A DNA stretch of 40,893 nt. Source: Bryobacterales bacterium. GTDB lineage: Bacteria; Acidobacteriota; Terriglobia; Bryobacterales; Bryobacteraceae. Location of the stretch: NCBI GenBank assembly GCA_020847975.1, contig JADLBD010000259.1:1-40893 (forward strand), read 5' to 3'. The position numbers and the translations under genes are program-made. Shown here piece after piece: positions 23,093-31,083 of this stretch. The notes beneath the pieces were generated by a model. The model saw only the letters and a list, made by a program, of their open reading frames with translations, made no database searches and was not told the origin of the DNA. How positions within the stretch are numbered: position 1 is the first letter of the stretch; every line of letters starts with the position of its first letter.

Positions 23093-25624
23093 ATGGTGAT
23101 CGAGCGCTGGCTGCAAATCGAACGCCTGTTTCATGCCGCGCACAACAAGACCGCCGAGGAGCGCTCCCATTTTCTCGACGAAGCTTGCGGCGCGGATCAG
23201 GCGCTGCGCCGAGAAGTGGAGTCGCTGCTTGCGTGTGAGGACTCCGCGGCAGGCTTTCTTGAATCGGACGTCGCCGGGGCTCCTCCGCCGCTGCCTGCCG
23301 GCGAACCGCTGCCACCGGACGAGCAGATCGGACCCTACACGATACTGGAATTGCTTGGCGCGGGAGGGATGGGTCAGGTCTACAAGGCGTATGACAAACG
23401 CCTGGATCGTCACGTCGCTGTCAAATTCCTCGCGCGGGCCATGACGGGCGATCCGGCAGCCCGGGAGCGGTTCGAGCGCGAAGCTCGCGCCGCCTCCGCC
23501 CTGAATCACCCGAATATCTGCACGGTTCACGACGTGGGTGAATTTCAGGGGCGCTCGTTCCTTGTCATGGAACTGCTCGAAGGGCAAACGCTCAAAGACC
23601 GGATCGGCGGCAAGACCGTTCCACTCGCGGAGTTCGGTCTCATCGGGCGGCAGGTGTGCGAGGCTCTCGCGGCGGCGCACGCCCACGGCATCGTACACCG
23701 GGACATCAAACCGGCCAACATCTTCATTACGAAGAGCGGGCAAGTCAAAATTCTGGATTTCGGTTTGGCCAAACGAGGCGCCGAACCGCTGCGCGCTTCC
23801 GGCGCCGGGCCGCCGCCGGAAGGCGATACCGCCCGCTCACTGACGGTTACCGGCACAATTGCGGGCACACTCGCGTACATGTCACCCGAGCAGGCGCTGC
23901 GTGAAGAAGTGGATGCACGGGGCGATATTTTCTCTCTGGGGGTCGTGCTCTATGAGATGGCGGCCGGGCGGCTTCCTTTTCGCGGCAAGACCGCTGCCGG
24001 CGTCCTCGGTTCGATCCTGACGGAGTCTCCCGCGAAGCCGTCTGCCCTGAATCCCGCGCTCCCCGCCGGGTTGGACCGGGTGATTTTGAAAGCACTGGAG
24101 AAAGACCGGGAAGACCGCTATCGGTCCGCTGCCCGCTTGTCCGCGGATCTCGAAAACTGGCAGCGGACGGAAATGGACGCCGCGGGCCGCAAGACGCGGC
24201 GCTGGATGCTGGCCGCCGCCGGCGGGGGCGTCGCGGTCGTGGCGGGTGGAGCGTTTCTGGCGCGGCGATCGCTTTTCCTGCCGGAACGGCGGATCTTGCT
24301 GGCCGTGCTGCCCTTCGAGAACGCGGGCGGGCACCCGCAGGAAGCGTTCCTGGCCGACGGCCTGCATCAGGACATGATCTCGGTGCTGAACCGGCTTTAC
24401 CCGGACCGCCTGGGCGTGATTGCGCGCACCTCGGCGAAGCGTTACCAGGGGACTCACACGAGCATCGAGCAGATTGGGCGCGACCTGAAGGTGGAGTATG
24501 TCGTCGAAGGGGGCGTCCAGCGAGCGGGCACGCAGGCCCACGTCACTGCCCGCCTGGTCCGTGTCAGCGACCGGACTGCGCTGTGGAGCGGAACGTACGA
24601 CCGCGACCTGAGCCAGGTCCTGGCCGCGCAAGCCGAAATCGCCCACGCCATTGCGCAAGGGATTGAGCGCGGCTTGCGGCCTGACGCACGGGTCTCAGCG
24701 GCGCTCGCGCGGCCGTTGAATGCCGCGGCGCACGAAGCCTACCTGCGTGGCGATTACGCCAAAGCCGTCGAGTTCGATCCCGGTTACGCGGCTGCTTTTA
24801 CCGGACTGGCGAACAAGTTGTACTATCCCGCGCTCTTTGGTTTCTCCCCGCCAAGGCAGGCATTCACGAAAATGAGGAATGCCGCTTCGCGGGCGCTGGA
24901 ACTGGATCCGACGCAAGCCGGCGCGCACGCCTGCCTGGGATTGGCCAGGCTTCACCTCGATTGGAACTGGTCTGAGGCGGAGGAGGCTTTTCGCCGCGCC
25001 GTTCGCCTGGACCCTGCCGACGGCGAAGTGCGGCACTTCCTGGCGCACATTCTGCTGTGGACGGGCCGTCGTGAGGAGTCCGCGCGGGAGTGCCGCCAGG
25101 CGCTGGAACTCGATCCGTTCAACCCTGCCCTATACTCCTGTCTCGGCTTTCACTACCTGTTGGCCGGAGATGAGGAAAAGGCAATGGAAGCGACGCGGCA
25201 GGCGCTGGCCTTCGACCCGAAGCACGGGTGGGCACTGATGACGTTGGGCTGGATCTACGAACAGAAGGGTATGTTCCAGGAAGCAGTGACGGCGTTTCGG
25301 AAGTCATGGAACATCACGATCCAGAGGGCCTCCATAGCTCACGCGTTTGCCCGATCGGGAAACCGGCCGCCGGCGGAGAAGATTCTGGCGGATCTGCTGC
25401 TGGAGTCGAAGACCAGGTACATCTCGCCGTATGATATTGCCGTGGCCTTTGCCGGGCTCGACGATCGCGAGCGCGCCTTTGCTCAACTGAACCAGGCGTC
25501 CGAAGAGCATTCGGGCTTTTTGCTCTTCGTGAACTCGGACCCGCGCTTTAGGGCGCTCCGGCCCGATAGCCGGTTCCAGGACCTTCTGCGGCGCATGCGG
25601 TTCCCCGCTACCGTGCGCACGTAG
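23093..25624 (+). CDS. Ser/Thr protein kinase with TolB-like and TPR sensor region
   Basis: An 843-aa membrane-linked Hanks-type kinase. After an N-terminal helical segment (LIERLFHAAHNK-like, typical of this acidobacterial set) the kinase domain spans about 80-345: P-loop GAGGMGQVY, VAVKF (K111), HRDIKPAN, DFG and the MSPEQAL activation segment are intact, so it should be active. One membrane helix near 368-388 (LAAAGGGVAVVAGGAFLA) is followed by a TolB/adenylate-cyclase-like domain (FLADGLHQDMISVLNR, VIARTSAKRYQGT, YVVEGGVQRAG) and TPR repeats (AGAHACLGLARLHLDWNW, DPFNPALYSCLGFHYLLAG). It begins 73 bp after the beta-helix gene, with a weak ribosome site. Substrates could include the neighbouring ECF factor; this is inference. 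Confidence 0.9.
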   Translation: MVIERWLQIERLFHAAHNKTAEERSHFLDEACGADQALRREVESLLACEDSAAGFLESDVAGAPPPLPAGEPLPPDEQIGPYTILELLGAGGMGQVYKAYDKRLDRHVAVKFLARAMTGDPAARERFEREARAASALNHPNICTVHDVGEFQGRSFLVMELLEGQTLKDRIGGKTVPLAEFGLIGRQVCEALAAAHAHGIVHRDIKPANIFITKSGQVKILDFGLAKRGAEPLRASGAGPPPEGDTARSLTVTGTIAGTLAYMSPEQALREEVDARGDIFSLGVVLYEMAAGRLPFRGKTAAGVLGSILTESPAKPSALNPALPAGLDRVILKALEKDREDRYRSAARLSADLENWQRTEMDAAGRKTRRWMLAAAGGGVAVVAGGAFLARRSLFLPERRILLAVLPFENAGGHPQEAFLADGLHQDMISVLNRLYPDRLGVIARTSAKRYQGTHTSIEQIGRDLKVEYVVEGGVQRAGTQAHVTARLVRVSDRTALWSGTYDRDLSQVLAAQAEIAHAIAQGIERGLRPDARVSAALARPLNAAAHEAYLRGDYAKAVEFDPGYAAAFTGLANKLYYPALFGFSPPRQAFTKMRNAASRALELDPTQAGAHACLGLARLHLDWNWSEAEEAFRRAVRLDPADGEVRHFLAHILLWTGRREESARECRQALELDPFNPALYSCLGFHYLLAGDEEKAMEATRQALAFDPKHGWALMTLGWIYEQKGMFQEAVTAFRKSWNITIQRASIAHAFARSGNRPPAEKILADLLLESKTRYISPYDIAVAFAGLDDRERAFAQLNQASEEHSGFLLFVNSDPRFRALRPDSRFQDLLRRMRFPATVRT

Positions 25625-25825
25625 AGCGTTGTCCGCATGGTGGCTCTTCTCACCCTTCTGGAGCCAATTCACCCGCCAGGTGAGAGCGCAAGGCCGCATC
25701 TTTTTCGTCGTCTTTCCCGGTGAAGAGTGATTCCAAGGCGCATTCTTTGCGCGCAGACTTGCCGGGGGTTCACTCTCTCCCGCCTGGGAACCTGAGTTGC
25801 ATCCTCTTCTATCAGAGGACTCGTC

Positions 25826-26929
25826 ATGGAAAGCATGCAAGTACCGCTCGACAACAGCGCCATCGTCCCCACCCGGTACTGGCACACCCTCCCGGACGGC
25901 CGCGCGCAATGCGACCTCTGTCCGCGCTTCTGCAAATTGCGCGACGGCCAGCGCGGGATGTGCTTTGTGCGGGCCAACCGCGACGGCCGTATTGTCCTCA
26001 CCACCTACGGGCGTTCCACTGGCTTCTGTATTGACCCGATTGAAAAGAAACCCCTGTTCCACTTTCTTCCGGGCACCCCCGTGCTCTCGTTCGGAACGGC
26101 AGGCTGCAATCTGGCCTGCCGCTTCTGCCAGAACTGGGACATCAGCAAGGCCAGGGAAGTGGCGGTTCTCTCGGAGAAGGCTACTCCACAGTCCATTGCC
26201 CGCGAAGCCCAACATTACGGCTGTACAAGCGTAGCGTTCACTTACAACGATCCGGTAATCTTTCTCGAATATGCCATCGACACGGCACAGGCCTGTCACG
26301 AGAGAGGGATTCGCACTGTGGCAGTGACAGCGGGGGAAATCTGCAAAGAGCCCCGCGAGGAGTTTTTCCGGCACATGGACGCCGCGAACATCGATTTGAA
26401 GGCGTTTACCGAAAGCTTTTACCACAGGCTCTGCGCGGGCTGGCTGAAACCCGTGCTAGAAACGCTCGAATACGTCAAACACGAGACTGCCTGCTGGCTC
26501 GAGATCACGAACCTGATCATCCCCGGGGAGAATGACGGCAACGATGAGATAGACGCAATGACCCGTTGGGTAGTGGACAAACTCGGACCCGATGTCCCCA
26601 TGCACTTCACTGCCTTCCATCCCGACTACAAGATGCTGGACCATCCCCCGACTTCTCTCGACAGCCTTCAGCGCGCCCGGTCCATCGCACTGGCGAATGG
26701 TGTGCGCTATGGCTACACAGGCAATGTCGCCGACGCTGAGGGATCTACCACCTATTGCCACAGTTGCCGCACCCCGCTGGTGAAGCGCTGGTGGCATGAA
26801 GTGAGCGGCTGGAACCTGACGGACGATGGCCACTGTGGCAATTGCGGGACGGCGTGCGCCGGACGCTTCGAAGGGCACGCGGGAAGTTGGGGCAACCGGA
26901 GACAGCCTGTCCGTATCCCCACCTTCTAA
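25826..26929 (+). CDS. AmmeMemoRadiSam-type radical SAM enzyme
   Basis: A 367-aa radical SAM protein of the PflA-like group found with AMMECR1 and Memo proteins (AmmeMemoRadiSam). The cluster-binding motif is C94-x3-C98-x2-C101 in AGCNLACRFCQN. An N-terminal CDLCPRFC..GMC set and C-terminal cysteine pairs (CHSC and CGNCGTAC) suggest extra metal sites. Further family motifs are AFTYNDPVIF and HFTAFHPDYKM. GAGGA precedes ATG 25826. The AMMECR1 and Memo partners are not in this window. The reaction catalysed by this family has not been established to my knowledge. The neighbour downstream is an amidohydrolase with no clear link. Confidence 0.85.
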   Translation: MESMQVPLDNSAIVPTRYWHTLPDGRAQCDLCPRFCKLRDGQRGMCFVRANRDGRIVLTTYGRSTGFCIDPIEKKPLFHFLPGTPVLSFGTAGCNLACRFCQNWDISKAREVAVLSEKATPQSIAREAQHYGCTSVAFTYNDPVIFLEYAIDTAQACHERGIRTVAVTAGEICKEPREEFFRHMDAANIDLKAFTESFYHRLCAGWLKPVLETLEYVKHETACWLEITNLIIPGENDGNDEIDAMTRWVVDKLGPDVPMHFTAFHPDYKMLDHPPTSLDSLQRARSIALANGVRYGYTGNVADAEGSTTYCHSCRTPLVKRWWHEVSGWNLTDDGHCGNCGTACAGRFEGHAGSWGNRRQPVRIPTF

Positions 26930-26977
26930 ATCGAGGGGTGCCGCAAAAGATCGGATTCGGTCATGTAGTCTGTAAGG

Positions 26978-28972
26978 GTGAAATGCGCGAGGACACTCCT
27001 TTTCGTTTGGCCGGCGGTGTTGGCGTTCGGGCAGCCGTACGATCTGCTGCTTCAGGGCGGCCATGTCATCGACCCCGCAAACAACATCGATGCAATCCGT
27101 GACGTAGCCATTGCGGGCGGGAAGATCGCCCGGGTGGCGGCGAATATTCCGGCCAACCTGGCGCGGCGCACAGTGGATGCGCAGCGTCTCTACGTCACGC
27201 CCGGGCTGATCGATCTGCATACGCATGTCTATCTCAGGGGGCGTTCCTCCACGGTGGTGGCGGACGATGCAGTGCTGCCGCATGGCACGACCACTATCGT
27301 CGACGCGGGAGTCGCCGGCTGGAAGACCTTTGACGACTTCAAGTCTACAGTCATTGATCACGCCCAGGTTCGCATCCTTGCATTTCTCAACATTGTCAGC
27401 AGCGGCATGCATGATGATCAGTCCAAGGAGAACATTGTTGCGGACATGGATCCCCGCGCGACAGCGGCAAAGATCCTGCAGTACCCGAACATACTGGTGG
27501 GTGTGAAGTCGGCGCATTTCACTCTGCCGGGCTGGGCTTCGGTGGAGCGCGCGATCGAGGCCGGGCGTATCGCGAACAAGCCGGTGATGCTCGACAGTTC
27601 CATCTTCAGCAACAGCGGCAGGAACACGCGAGACAAAGTGTTGAAGCTCATGCGGCCGGGCGATATTCAGACGCACATGTACAACGACCACCAACTCGAA
27701 CTGCTGGACCGGTTCACCGGCAAGGTTCAGCCATGGATGTGGGAGGCGCGCAAGCGAGGCGTGCTGTTCGATCTTGGCCATGGCGCCGGGGGCTTTCTCT
27801 GGCCGGTGGCTCAGGCTGCCGTGTCGCAAGGATTCCTGCCCGACACGCTCGGCACGGACCTGCACCCGGAGAGCATTCTGCTGCTTCAGGCCAGCGTGCC
27901 GAACGCGATTTCGAAGCTGATGAATTTGGGAATGAGCCTGCAGGATGGAATCCTGCGAGCCACGGTGAATCCCGCGAAAGCGATCGGGCGGTTCCCCGAA
28001 CGGGGGACGTTGAGCGAAGGGGCGGCGGCCGATGTAGCGGTGCTTGCATTGGACACCGGCGTTTTTTCTTTCATCGACTCGATGCGCAAGAAGCTTACGG
28101 GAACGAAGAAGGTGGAATGCGTGATGACAGTGCGCGGCGGCGAGGTGGTCTTCGATCGCGATGCGCGCCTGCTTCCGGCGTCGGGCGAAACCGCACGGCC
28201 GGCGCCGCTGCCGAGTTATCCATTCGAGGAAAACCGGTTGGAGGAGGGGTCAACGGTGTACGACCTTGTGTTGAAGCAAGGCCAGGTGATCGATCCGGGA
28301 AACAAACGGTACGGCCGTTATGACATCGCCATCAACGGCAAGAGAATTGCCCGGATTGCCAAACGCCTCCCTGTGGCCCACGCGCGATTGGTGGTGGATG
28401 CGAGCGAGTATTATGTGACCCCGGGGTTAATCGACGTGAATGCCGACGTGAACTTTCTGGATTCGACCACCGGAGTGCAACCGGATCAGCGCAGCTTGCC
28501 GTATGGGGTGACGACGGTGGCCAGTGCCGGCGCAACTCCGGCCGTCATTCGCAGATCACGAACGCAAGTGCTTCCTGCCGGGGTCCAGATACCGGTCGGT
28601 GGACTGATATCGAGCGGGATGAACCGGCAGAATGTACTGACGGAGCAAGCGAGCATGACGCGTGCGCTCTCGTTGAAGTGGAACGAGGGGATGCCGTTGA
28701 CCGAGGTGATTCAAGCAGCCACGGTGCTTCCCGCGAGGGCGATCAAGCGCGAAGATCTGGGTGTCCTGCGGGAGGGCGCGCCGGCTGACATCGCGATGTT
28801 TGAGATCCGGCGCGGAGACTTCGCGCTGGTGGACGACAATCGCCGGCGGCTGGCTGTGAAGGCGAAGATTGAATGCATCCTGACGATCAGGAACGGAGGT
28901 GTCGTCTGGGACGCTCATGGCTTGTCGATTCGCGAGTGGACCCAAGCCGGCCGGTATACGAGCTTCCGGTAG
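26978..28972 (+). CDS. Tandem-duplicated amidohydrolase, second half degenerate
   Basis: A 664-aa exported protein (start GTG 26978; signal LLFVWPAVLAFGQ) made of two related halves. The first half (20-395) is an amidohydrolase/deacetylase of the EF_0837 type: metal ligands H81 and H83 (DLHTHVY), carbamyl-lysine K177 (VGVKSAHF), H233 (THMYND), H268 and D294 (GTDLHPES). Where relatives have a His in PVMVH, this one has PVMLD (D206). The second half (428-664) repeats the start and end of the same fold (YDLVLKQGQVIDPGNK; IECILTIRNGGVVWD), but HxH is replaced by N488-A-D490 and about 170 central residues are missing, so it cannot bind metal. It may be a structural or regulatory domain. A PLP enzyme of the family that often neighbours EF_0837 is found at 9753. 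Confidence 0.85.
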   Translation: MKCARTLLFVWPAVLAFGQPYDLLLQGGHVIDPANNIDAIRDVAIAGGKIARVAANIPANLARRTVDAQRLYVTPGLIDLHTHVYLRGRSSTVVADDAVLPHGTTTIVDAGVAGWKTFDDFKSTVIDHAQVRILAFLNIVSSGMHDDQSKENIVADMDPRATAAKILQYPNILVGVKSAHFTLPGWASVERAIEAGRIANKPVMLDSSIFSNSGRNTRDKVLKLMRPGDIQTHMYNDHQLELLDRFTGKVQPWMWEARKRGVLFDLGHGAGGFLWPVAQAAVSQGFLPDTLGTDLHPESILLLQASVPNAISKLMNLGMSLQDGILRATVNPAKAIGRFPERGTLSEGAAADVAVLALDTGVFSFIDSMRKKLTGTKKVECVMTVRGGEVVFDRDARLLPASGETARPAPLPSYPFEENRLEEGSTVYDLVLKQGQVIDPGNKRYGRYDIAINGKRIARIAKRLPVAHARLVVDASEYYVTPGLIDVNADVNFLDSTTGVQPDQRSLPYGVTTVASAGATPAVIRRSRTQVLPAGVQIPVGGLISSGMNRQNVLTEQASMTRALSLKWNEGMPLTEVIQAATVLPARAIKREDLGVLREGAPADIAMFEIRRGDFALVDDNRRRLAVKAKIECILTIRNGGVVWDAHGLSIREWTQAGRYTSFR

Positions 28973-28984
28973 ACTGGCGCTCCT

Positions 28985-29377
28985 TCAGTACGAAGTCCAG
29001 GTATCCAGCAACTCCCGCGGGAGAGCGGGAACCGGCTTGTGCGGGCCGAAGTTTGTTTCGAGGTATTGGTAGAGAACCTGGAAGTCTGCGTTGCTGAGGG
29101 AGGCGACGCGGCCGCGGTGGTCGCGGCTGTTGCGCTCCCATGCTTCTTTCGTCATCTGGAGAATGACGATGGGAACGAAGGTGTGGCAGCTTGTGCAGTT
29201 GTTGAGCACCAACTCACGGCCGCGGCCGGGAGGAAAGATCTCGTTGAGATTGACCTTGGCCGTGGGCTTTTGTCGCGGCGCCTGCGAGGCTTTGGCCGGC
29301 GCCGCGGCAGGCTTGCCCGGCGCTGAGCAGCCGATGGAGAGAGCGGCGGCGAGCGCGGCGATGGGGAGTTTGCTCAT
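28985..29377 (-). CDS. Small c-type cytochrome lipoprotein, second copy
   Basis: A 130-aa protein with a lipoprotein signal (LAAALSIGC), an Ala/Lys/Pro linker and one haem c site, CTSCH in VLNNCTSCHTF. The fold after it (EAWERNSRDHRGRVASLSNADFQ..LYQYLETNFGP) has the W..H..LS..D..YL pattern of small mono-haem cytochromes; a Met in VILQMTKE could be the sixth ligand. It is about 40% alike to the gene just upstream (my estimate by eye), so a tandem duplication. ATG 29377 shares its A with the upstream stop (TGATG), so translation is coupled. It is the last gene of the E1 operon. Confidence 0.85.
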   Translation of the reverse strand: MSKLPIAALAAALSIGCSAPGKPAAAPAKASQAPRQKPTAKVNLNEIFPPGRGRELVLNNCTSCHTFVPIVILQMTKEAWERNSRDHRGRVASLSNADFQVLYQYLETNFGPHKPVPALPRELLDTWTSY

Positions 29378-29763
29378 CAGAACGGTGTGCATCCCTGCCC
29401 GGCGAGTTCCGCGGGAACAGCGGGTTCGGGTTTCGTATCGTTGAAATTCTGCTTGAGGTAGGCGAACATTGCCGTCACGTCCGCTTCGGGTTGACTGGTG
29501 AGTTTGTCCTGATGGCTCTTGCGGATGTTATCCCAACGGTCCGCGGTGCGCTGGCCGCGAACGGTGCAGGTGATGGGGTGGCAGCTTCCGCAGGTGCTGA
29601 GAACGAGTTCCCGCCCGGCACCCTGAGGGAAGATGGAGCCGATATTGAAAGGCGCAGCCGCGGCCTGCTGCTGAGCGGGCTTTTCGGCAACCGGAGCCGG
29701 GGTGTGGCTGCATCCGCAGGCGGCAAGAAGCGCCAGAATCACGGGAAGACTAGTAGTCCGCAT
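29377..29763 (-). CDS. Small c-type cytochrome lipoprotein, first copy
   Basis: A 128-aa lipoprotein (signal ILALLAACGC) with one haem c site, CGSCH in LSTCGSCHPITC. As in its paralogue downstream, a W..I..SH..KLTSQPEADVTAMFAYL pattern follows and the chain ends near NFNDTKPEPAVP. The mature protein should sit on the periplasmic face or outer membrane and carry single electrons. Its start overlaps the end of the zinc-finger gene by 14 bp, and its stop overlaps the next start. The gene order E1alpha, E1beta, zinc finger, cytochrome, cytochrome suggests that these cytochromes receive electrons from the dehydrogenase. Confidence 0.85.
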   Translation of the reverse strand: MRTTSLPVILALLAACGCSHTPAPVAEKPAQQQAAAAPFNIGSIFPQGAGRELVLSTCGSCHPITCTVRGQRTADRWDNIRKSHQDKLTSQPEADVTAMFAYLKQNFNDTKPEPAVPAELAGQGCTPF

Positions 29764-30082
29764 AGAGTTCGTCCTCGGGGATTTCGCGCGGGGGAGGAAT
29801 CAAGGGGGCGAGAGAGTACACCGGCACTTGCATCACCCGCAGCGGTTCGACGGAAGCGAAGCCTTCTTCGGTGAGGCGCCGTAAGGCCTCCGCGGCGGCT
29901 TCGTCATAGAACTGCTCCATGCAATGGGCGCAGACCTGCGCGGGAATGTCTTCGACGACGAACAGCCGCTCCCCGCGCCAGATGGCGGTTTTCACGGACG
30001 CCGCCTGCATGGGCCGTTCACAGCGCGGGCAGGGCGGACCGGCGGAGACCGCCTGCTGATTGTTGTCAGGCTGTGGGTGCAA
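29750..30082 (-). CDS. YgiT-type zinc-finger protein
   Basis: A 110-aa protein with two CxxC pairs, CPRCERPM and CAHCMEQF, and a downstream VPVYSLAPL..P segment as in YgiT/MqsA N-terminal zinc fingers. The usual MqsA helix-turn-helix is not present, so DNA binding by itself is doubtful. No ATG lies at a suitable place; I use TTG 30082, which starts 4 nt after the E1beta stop and has AGG 8 nt upstream. In toxin-antitoxin loci such proteins partner a small RNase, but no toxin gene is here. Its setting inside an E1/cytochrome operon points to a different role, perhaps metal handling or assembly. Family moderately sure. Confidence 0.65.
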   Translation of the reverse strand: MHPQPDNNQQAVSAGPPCPRCERPMQAASVKTAIWRGERLFVVEDIPAQVCAHCMEQFYDEAAAEALRRLTEEGFASVEPLRVMQVPVYSLAPLIPPPREIPEDELYADY

Positions 30083-30086
30083 CGGG

Positions 30087-31070
30087 TTATCCTCGCATGA
30101 TCTGACGGGCGGCGTCGATGATTTTCGGCGCATCGGGACGCAGCCAGCTCATCATGCCGGCAGCGCCAGGCCCGGGCACATCGGGGAAGGCGATCTTCCG
30201 CGCCCTCACGTTCGGCACGGCCTGCACCACTTCGGCAATGACGTGGGAGCCATAACCGTTGGTGTAGTGGCCGTGTTCCACCACCAGCAGGCGGCGCGTT
30301 TTCCGGACGGAGGCCACCAGCAGATCGACATCGAGAGGCTTGAGACTTCGCGGATCAATGAACTCGACGCTGATGCCCATTTTGGCGATTTCGGGAAGCG
30401 CGCGTTTGACATCGACGGTCGCGGGCGCCCATGCCACGAGGGTCAGGTCCTTGCCCTGCTGCCGCACGACGGCTTTGCCGATCGGCACCTCGTAGGCATC
30501 ATCAGGGACATCGGGCTGCTCGCCGGATTTCACCTCCGGATAGTCGAAATAGATTACGGGATCGGGATCGCGGATGGCGGCGATGAGGAGACCCTTGGCA
30601 TCGTAGGCGTTGCTCGGCACCACCACTTTGACGCCGGGCAGATTTGCGTACAGCGCTTCCTGGCCGACTTCGGTGTGCTGGCCGGCCGATCCCTTGGTGC
30701 GCCCGCCGCCGCCCTGCCAGAGGACGAACGGCATGCTCGCCTGGCCGCCCGTCATGGAACGAAGTTTGCCTGCCTGGTTGTAGATGTACTCGATGGCGTA
30801 AATGGTGGTCATGGAGGGGAGGCGCACCAGTGCCGGTGAGCCGGCGGCGGCGACGCCCACCGCGGCGCCCACCAGCCACGATTCGTCGATGGCCCAACCG
30901 CGGCCGGAGGTGCGCGGCTCGCCGAACTCCTTCACCAGATCGAGCACGTCACCCGAGGGAGAAGTGGCCACGGGCTTCTCGTATTCGTAAAAGAAGACCA
31001 TCTCCTTGTTGCGGCGCATCTCCTGCGCGACGCCTTCCAGTTGCGCGTATGCGTATGGTTTCCTCGCCAT
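30087..31070 (-). CDS. 2-oxoacid dehydrogenase E1 component, beta subunit
   Basis: The 327-aa beta subunit of a thiamine-diphosphate-dependent pyruvate, acetoin or branched-chain 2-oxoacid dehydrogenase. It has the expected transketolase-like motifs: ESWLVGAAVGVAAAG, GKLRSMTGGQ, PFVLWQGGGGRTKGSAGQHTE, GVKVVVPSNAYDAKGLLIAAIRD and EFIDPRSLKPLD. Residues after these are a complete C-terminal domain (VVEHGHYTNGYGSHV). It has no signal peptide. The alpha subunit just upstream does, so beta could be carried out with it as a passenger. GGGAG precedes the ATG by 7 nt. No E2 or E3 is found in the window. The gene lies 13 nt after E1alpha and 4 nt before the zinc-finger gene. Confidence 0.9.
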   Translation of the reverse strand: MARKPYAYAQLEGVAQEMRRNKEMVFFYEYEKPVATSPSGDVLDLVKEFGEPRTSGRGWAIDESWLVGAAVGVAAAGSPALVRLPSMTTIYAIEYIYNQAGKLRSMTGGQASMPFVLWQGGGGRTKGSAGQHTEVGQEALYANLPGVKVVVPSNAYDAKGLLIAAIRDPDPVIYFDYPEVKSGEQPDVPDDAYEVPIGKAVVRQQGKDLTLVAWAPATVDVKRALPEIAKMGISVEFIDPRSLKPLDVDLLVASVRKTRRLLVVEHGHYTNGYGSHVIAEVVQAVPNVRARKIAFPDVPGPGAAGMMSWLRPDAPKIIDAARQIMRG

Positions 31071-31083
31071 GTTGGATCTCCCT

